Shown: positions 58,785 to 64,000 of the stretch, one piece after another
Position numbering within the stretch: position 1 is the stretch's first letter
How the letters are laid out: every line of letters starts with the position of its first letter
DNA from: Isoetes taiwanensis
Taxonomy: Eukaryota; Streptophyta; Lycopodiopsida; Isoetales; Isoetaceae
Length of the DNA: 64,000 bases
Assembly: GCA_021234155.1 (NCBI GenBank)
Contig: JAJEKV010000003.1
Span: forward strand, 6,946,413 to 7,010,412
Direction: 5' to 3'
Notes under the pieces: generated by a model
Told to the model about the DNA's origin: nothing
Seen by the model: the letters and a program-made list of their open reading frames with translations, nothing else
Databases searched by the model: none
Made by a program: the position numbers and the translations under genes

Positions 58785-61721
58785 ATGCAAAATGCTAAAA
58801 AAAAAGCCCCCAATGATGCTGATCAAGGCAAGGAAAAATCCCCAACTAATGAACATGATGGCCAAGGAAAGGAAAATACCTCAAATGATGTTGATGATGG
58901 CAAAGGAAAGGAAAAGACCTCAAATGAAAAGGATGATGCCAAAGGAAAGGAAATTGTACTTTATACTCGGGTCGATTGGAAAAACAAGAAGGTCAAGATC
59001 CTGCATGCATGCAACAGAGGCAAGAGGGAGAAGGGATTATTGTTCTAGCAGATCCTATCAATGCAAATTGAATGATGAAAGATTAGGGAGGACAAAGTTA
59101 GGTGTGGCAATCTCAAAATTATATGACAATTGGAAGGAAAAGGGTTCAGGCAAACAAGAATGCCTAGCTTGTGTGAAGCAACTAGAGGTTCCAACTATTG
59201 TTGCATGGCCTAGGGACAGTATTCAACTAGAGGGGAACTACACGTTTCCTATAGATGTAGAACCATTGTCAACAATGTTCACACAGTGTAGCAAGAGGCC
59301 ACTTCCAACTTTCAAACATTATCCCACCAAAAGATGCAAGTCAGATTATGATTGTTCTCCTGAAGCTATGATGAAGGTTAGAGGAGGTGAATGTTGTTGG
59401 GCTTCTTGTGTTAGAATGTTCACAATAGAGGAGTTGGTGGGAGCAAGAGCTACATATCAGGAACATAAGTGTGATAGCAGGAGGAATTTCATGTACACCA
59501 TATTTGGCTATGCAATTCGGGATGAAAGATCAAAGAAGAAAAGATTCCCATTGAATGGAAAGTGGATATGTTCAAAAGCATGGATGGCTATACATGGAAT
59601 TCCAACCTCTTCTTGGCACAACTGGCAAAAGAGACATGAAAATGGTAGTAAAATTGCATTGCATGGGAACACTGGCCTGGTAAGGCCTACCTCAAGAACT
59701 ATAGCTGCAAAGGAAATATTTGAAAGATATGTGGATTTCAATGCAGAAAACATGCCACATAAGAGTAAGAAGGATGAACAGGGTAGAGTTATTGTTGAAA
59801 AGAGATTGCCATCCCATTGTACCCGTAAGAGCATATTAGAGGAAATAAATGCATTGCTTCTGAACTTGGAGTGGCCTCTATATCCCAGCCCAGTTTTAGT
59901 AGGCTATGGAATAAGCATTTCAAGCATGTGACCATAGCAACTTCAAACAACTTTGCCAAGTGCAATTTATGTGCTAAGCTGAAGGAGACACTAGATAAGG
60001 CAGGCAACCAAGTCTAAGGGCAAAGATAAGGGAACATATGAAGGACCATATGACAGATCAACTATCATGTAGATCAACTTATTGGATGTGGAGGACCTTA
60101 TCGCAATGGAACCTAATAACTATCTATGTATTATACATGATAAAATGGACCAATGTAAGACTTGTCTTCCACAATTCAAGTACATTCCTAAGTCATGTGG
60201 AAGATCATACCCTTTGCAGAGATTTCAATGATCGGGGCAATATTGCATGGGCAGTCTCGAGACCTATTATGGCCATTTCAGGTTTAGAGTTGTGGAGTGA
60301 TGGTCCAGATTTTCACATTGGGAGTATCATGAGGTGTTTAAGAAACTATGAGAAGGGTTACAATGGTCACCTACAGGATCCTACTGCCTAGCTGGGCACT
60401 ACATAGTGCATTGTTGGATGGAACCCTAATAGTATTGAAAAAGTTTAGCAAGGCAAGATTTAGGAGGAATGGATCTAATGAACATGTTGGAGCTTCAACA
60501 TCTGCGTGCTAAACCTCGAGAGATCTGCCCAGAAAGTTCCTCTTGCAACTAGATAATTGTCTTGGTCAAAATAAGAACAGTGGATGTTTTCTTTCCTATC
60601 CTACTTAACAGCTGTGGGTGTTTTTGAAAGAGTCAATTTGGGGTTCCTAATGCCCGGACATACTCATGAGGATGTGGATGCATTGTTTGGAAAATATAGT
60701 CATGTATTGAGACAGCAGACAGTTACCAACTTTCCCGTGCTATTGGAAATATTTCATGGATGTACAAATCCATCTCCTATAGGATCTATCATAGAAGAAG
60801 TGCCCCGATTGGAAGAGTTTTTGTGGATGGTTATGCTCTCGACATGGAAGGTCATTCTAGACCTCTTCAATTCACTTTTGGGTGAGAGAAGGGATTCCAA
60901 TCATGCAATGGAAAATGAGACCTTGAGGAGGAGAAGTGGAGAGGTGGGGCAGAAATTTGGCTGAGGGATGCAAATGGCAAGCCTATGATACCTCCTGGTC
61001 AACCAAAAGCTCTAAAACCAACTGAAGAAGTCAAGCAATTGGGATTGACTAAGGATGGCATCAATGACTACATCAAGCATTGGCAAACTAATTCAGATGA
61101 CACAAATCGTGCATTGATAGATTATTGGAAGAAGGTGATCAACTTGTTGGATGAGGTAGACACATCCTCCTCAAGAGCTGAAAGAAGGGTGGTTCCCTAA
61201 AAGTAAGTGGAAAACATTAGTGGTCTTGGCGAAGATGATGGTACCATTAGTAGCATTGTGAAGGCATATGCTCCTCCTCAATCGATAAACACTATGTTGG
61301 TCCTAAGAAGGATAGGCCAAAATATCTAGGCATGGATTCTTATGAACCTTCTAACGTGGAGTGCAACCAATTTGTAGTAGTAAAACAAAGCAGATCTAGA
61401 GACCTATCCAATTGTGGTTGGGATGGACTATCTCGGATATTTGCAAAGAAGAAGGTGATGTTAACTTCAATAAGGTGCGCTGGTGGAATGGTGGTGTCCA
61501 AGACATGGGTTGAGTAATGTCACCGATAAAGAAAGATATTGATTGTTGGACAAAGAGGTGGAGGAGAAATCCAAGTGATCCCGATCTTTGGCTAGGCATT
61601 GAAACCGTATTGTACTCGTGGACTCCAAAAACTATTCCTAGTAAAACAAATGAGAGTTACAATACCTCGGGATGTAAGGAATAAGGTTCTCATATCCTTG
61701 GGGATGCTAGTGGAAAAATGA
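58785..61721 (+). pseudogene. DUF7869/DDE-like transposase gene, copy 2
   Basis: A splice-acceptor-like CATTCTAG precedes the start. Order: Lys/Asp-rich N-terminus (GKEKTSNEKDDAKGKE), EIVLYTRVDWKNKKVK, IVAWPRDSIQLEGN, Cys-rich GGECCWASCVRMF, then ICSKAWMAIHGIPTSSWHNW and ALHGNTG like other DUF7869 proteins, NFAKCNLCAKL, and three acidic motifs: IIHDKMDQ.KTCLP (60135), LQLDNCLGQNKN (60545) and MPGHTHEDVDALFGKYS (60649). The gene ends with a WW-containing tail and a stop at 61719. The three acidic motifs could be a DDE-type triad (inference). Several frame changes (59030, 59930, 60225, 60590, 60960) break it. Long frame: 58765-59931. Confidence 0.72.
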
Positions 61722-61942
61722 AAAACAATTACTATGTATTTTTTCTACGTTAATAAAAAAGTTGTGTACTACTTGAGTTCCATGATATATGATTTTGTAA
61801 TTTGAAGTTAAGGTGTGAGTTTATATTCCCGTGTGTGATTATATGTTAACGTCTATTATAGTCTAAGGGCAACAAAGTTACTAAAAAAGTGAATTTAACA
61901 AAGTTACTAAAAAAGTGCAATATAAAATTTATCCCAAAATTA

Positions 61943-61974
61943 AGACATAATCCCAATTTAATTGAATGATGGTT
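61943..61974 (-). repeat. right terminal inverted repeat, copy 2
   Basis: Inverse of 49838-49869, with the same paired AACAAAGTTACTAAAAAAGTG repeats just inside (61872-61916). Confidence 0.88.
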
Positions 61975-63043
61975 ATTTTCTCAAATGTGATTGTATCCCA
62001 TGGTAAAGACATCAAATGGTATGGCTTTATCATGTTCTATAGACATTTAAGGCATAGGTAAATAAAAATTCAAACCTGCATCTCTATACTCCCCGACTAT
62101 ATGAAATTGGTAACTCTATGTTCTTTAAGTAGGCCATCTGTTTGAGATTTATGAATTGAGATTATTGATAGAGAGGCGAAAAAACTCCTTCACTGAGTCC
62201 ATATAGTTGGCGATTGTGGTAGAAGAGGGAAAGCTTCTCCAAAAAAAGTTGGCAAATTAATCTCACTATTTACTAAAGGAAACCTACGAAGCATAGTGGC
62301 AAAGTTTTAAAAAATCCAAAAATATAGCAATTTTGCGATAAATAGCCACTAAAATCAACACTGGATGTGATTTTGTGGAATGCCATGATACTTGCATATG
62401 GCCATCTTGGCTTTGGTGTGGAGGTTCTCTTTCTACAGAAGAAAATGCAACTAGAAGTCTTGATATGGCCACTCTTGTTAGTTTTCTTGCTAGATATGCT
62501 TTGCTTTAGAGCAGTGTAAAACAATTCATGCTTGCATTGTTGTTGGTGGTTTCGTATGTTAGAAGTTCTGACTCAAACAACCAAATTCATATTTCCCTTG
62601 CTAATATATATTGTAAATCCAGGTGGTTGGAGAAACAAGATCTCTACTAAGGTGGTTGGAGAAACAAGATCTCTACTAAACCTCAGCAGTTTATTATTTT
62701 GGATGATGGAAGTTTATTATTTTGGGCATCGTAGGGATGTTTTCATGATCGTAACAAGATCTTTACTTTTCGAGGGGGGGGAGGGGGGGCAAGATATTTA
62801 CTAGATTTCCATAGATTATTGCTTTATTTCATTAGTAGGTGATCACATATGTTTCTCTATTGTCAATAAATACAATAATAATAACTCAAAGGTAGATACT
62901 TTTCTGTGGTTTAAATAGGTAGGCAAAACAAAATTTTAATATTTGCATTTGTTATTCTTGTGGATAAATGGCAAATAATATAGACAAATAATTGATGCCT
63001 CGCATCACTCATTTTTGCAAACATGTACACAAAATTCGTAAAC
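61975..63043 (+). repeat. 1.2-kb segment, copy C, partial
   Basis: Matches copy B up to AAATTCGTAAAC and then continues into different sequence. The 11.58-11.89 kb stretch (minus strand) follows copy C across this point (ACCAAACAATA...AATAAGATGGTATTAC), so C is the original arrangement and the A and B ends are rearranged. Confidence 0.85.
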
Positions 63044-63467
63044 CAAACAATAATAAGATGGTATTACAAGAATAGTAACTCATATTATGACAACGGGTTA
63101 ATTAACTTTTAGCATAATCCTTGGAGTTTTATTTAAGTTAATTAATGCAACTCTTGTGCTAAAGACACAACTTACAACTTGTAAAGATAGTGCATGGAGG
63201 ATAGATCCCAGCAAGAAAAATAAACGGTAGAATTTAGATCTTCAATGATTCACCATAAAAATTTTCAAAGCAGAGCACTTCTTGGCAGTGGGGAAGCAGA
63301 CCACTATGATATGTTTGCATAAGTGCATTGTCATTTTGCATATCAACAGGAAGGCTTATTGCACCTGAATTTGAAACAACAACATAAGTGCATTATTATT
63401 TTCAAACTTTGATATTCCTTTTTTTTAACCCGACGAAAAGCCCAACAACGCTGGGCACTTTTTCTAG
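63044..63467 (+). mobile_element. 3' end of a plus-strand Helitron
   Basis: It ends in hairpin GCCCA...TGGGC (63440-63456), then ACTTTTT and CTAG (63464-63467), followed by host T. The same hairpin family ends the Helitrons at 10873 and 22908. The 5' end was not found; the element probably includes the whole tandem array and may begin upstream of 34.7 kb. No Rep/helicase is seen. Confidence 0.75.
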
Positions 63468-64000
63468 TAATTATAGAATGTTAGAACTAACCTTGCCATG
63501 ACACCATGCCTGATGCACCTGCATTGTGAGTAATAAGTTTGTTATATGAACTAGTAGAGTAACTAACATTGCAATGCATTGAGCCAATTAAATCTGCCTT
63601 AGAAGCAAAGACTAAACACATTTGTTGTATGAGATGCTAGGCTATTGAATCAAATATAGAGAAATGTATTGGATAGCCAGAAAATGCTTTGTGAACTCGA
63701 AGATGAAGTCGAGGAGGCATAAACATATAGGCGTTTAAGAGGCGTAAAACGATAGGGATGCAACCACAATCAAGAGTCAAGATTGTGGGTCTTGGGGTTG
63801 GATAAGGCGCGCATGTAGTGCCTCATGGAAGTGCCTCTAAGTATGGCGGCTCATGGCACCAATTCAATGAACAATTAGTTCGTATATTAGTAAAACTTTG
63901 AATATCTAATACGTTTGCGAAAATGCAGTGGACAACCAAAGCTAAGTCTGGGAATAGGCATGTACAGCACAACTTGAAACAGAAGTCAGAGACCCAAACT
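63468..64000. other. 3' flank, no gene recognised
   Basis: AT-rich sequence with no convincing reading frame, repeat or RNA gene. Confidence 0.4.

Larger units (their letters stand above)
49838..61974 (+). mobile_element. 12-kb TIR element, copy 2
   Basis: 12137 bp with the same 32-bp TIRs (49838-49869 and 61943-61974) in the same target context as copy 1. The copies differ mainly by small indels at CNG sites. Gene layout: FCP1-like domain (51345-50300), acidic protein (52346-51585), Lys-rich protein (53505-52936), further blocks up to 57106, all on the minus strand; transposase-like gene (58785-61721) on the plus strand. The divergent halves meet at 57.1-58.7 kb. Copy 2 has the longer reading frames. 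Confidence 0.85.

Noticed and set aside
1-64000. CRISPR array, bacterial operons, rRNA or tRNA genes
   Set aside because: No regular spacer-repeat array, no rRNA stretch, and no tRNA cloverleaf that I could fold with confidence; the gene style is eukaryotic.

Overview
The window looks like repeat-dense nuclear DNA of a land plant. It is AT-rich. It holds a Ty1/copia element with an initiator-Met-tRNA primer site, an LTR element with a TGGTATCAGAGC primer site, Helitrons with CTAG ends and A|T target sites, a hAT gene, and intron-bearing fragments of plant-type MSH3, TM9SF and PPR genes. I cannot name the species. The DUF7869-like and SDG/SHGKG-type transposon proteins make a seed-free plant (fern, lycophyte, bryophyte) a reasonable guess only. 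I see no clearly intact host gene.

Layout. (1) 266-7949: a degraded transposon-derived gene cut by a copia element (2583-7808) with a perfect 5-bp target duplication; the old reading frame resumes exactly behind it. (2) 8.6-10.8 kb: a small minus-strand ORF and a 1.7-kb minisatellite whose 24-bp unit contains a 14-bp palindrome. (3) 10.87-16.56 kb: a minus-strand Helitron carrying exon fragments of MSH3 (plus strand) and of a TM9SF nonaspanin (minus strand). It sits at the last exon of a minus-strand gene (about 16.56-20.95 kb) with coiled-coil, RING-like and Ulp1-protease-like parts. (4) 21.5-31.57 kb: a hAT transposase gene split by a 7.84-kb minus-strand Helitron (22908-30748), which itself contains a non-autonomous LTR retrotransposon (25623-30533). 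This is three insertions deep. (5) 31.6-34.7 kb: no gene recognised; one stretch is unlike its flanks. (6) 34.7-63.47 kb: PPR-derived sequence and a tandem array of two 13.3-kb units, ending in a plus-strand Helitron 3' terminus at 63467. Each unit is a 1.2-kb segment plus a 12-kb element with 32-bp terminal inverted repeats. The element carries a DUF7869/DDE-like transposase gene on the plus strand and, on the minus strand, a set of ORFs that includes an FCP1/NIF-type HAD phosphatase-like domain.

Two points matter most. The 12-kb element (36601-48638 and 49838-61974) is the best candidate for an undescribed system: a large TIR transposon with a phosphatase-like cargo gene and many copies of a GCGCC(A/T)GGCGC palindrome. 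Second, differences between near-identical copies in this window fall almost only at CAG/CTG trinucleotides and are mostly indels or scrambled bases, not transitions. This looks like long-read base-calling error at CHG-methylated sites, so many of the apparent frameshifts and stops may not be real.
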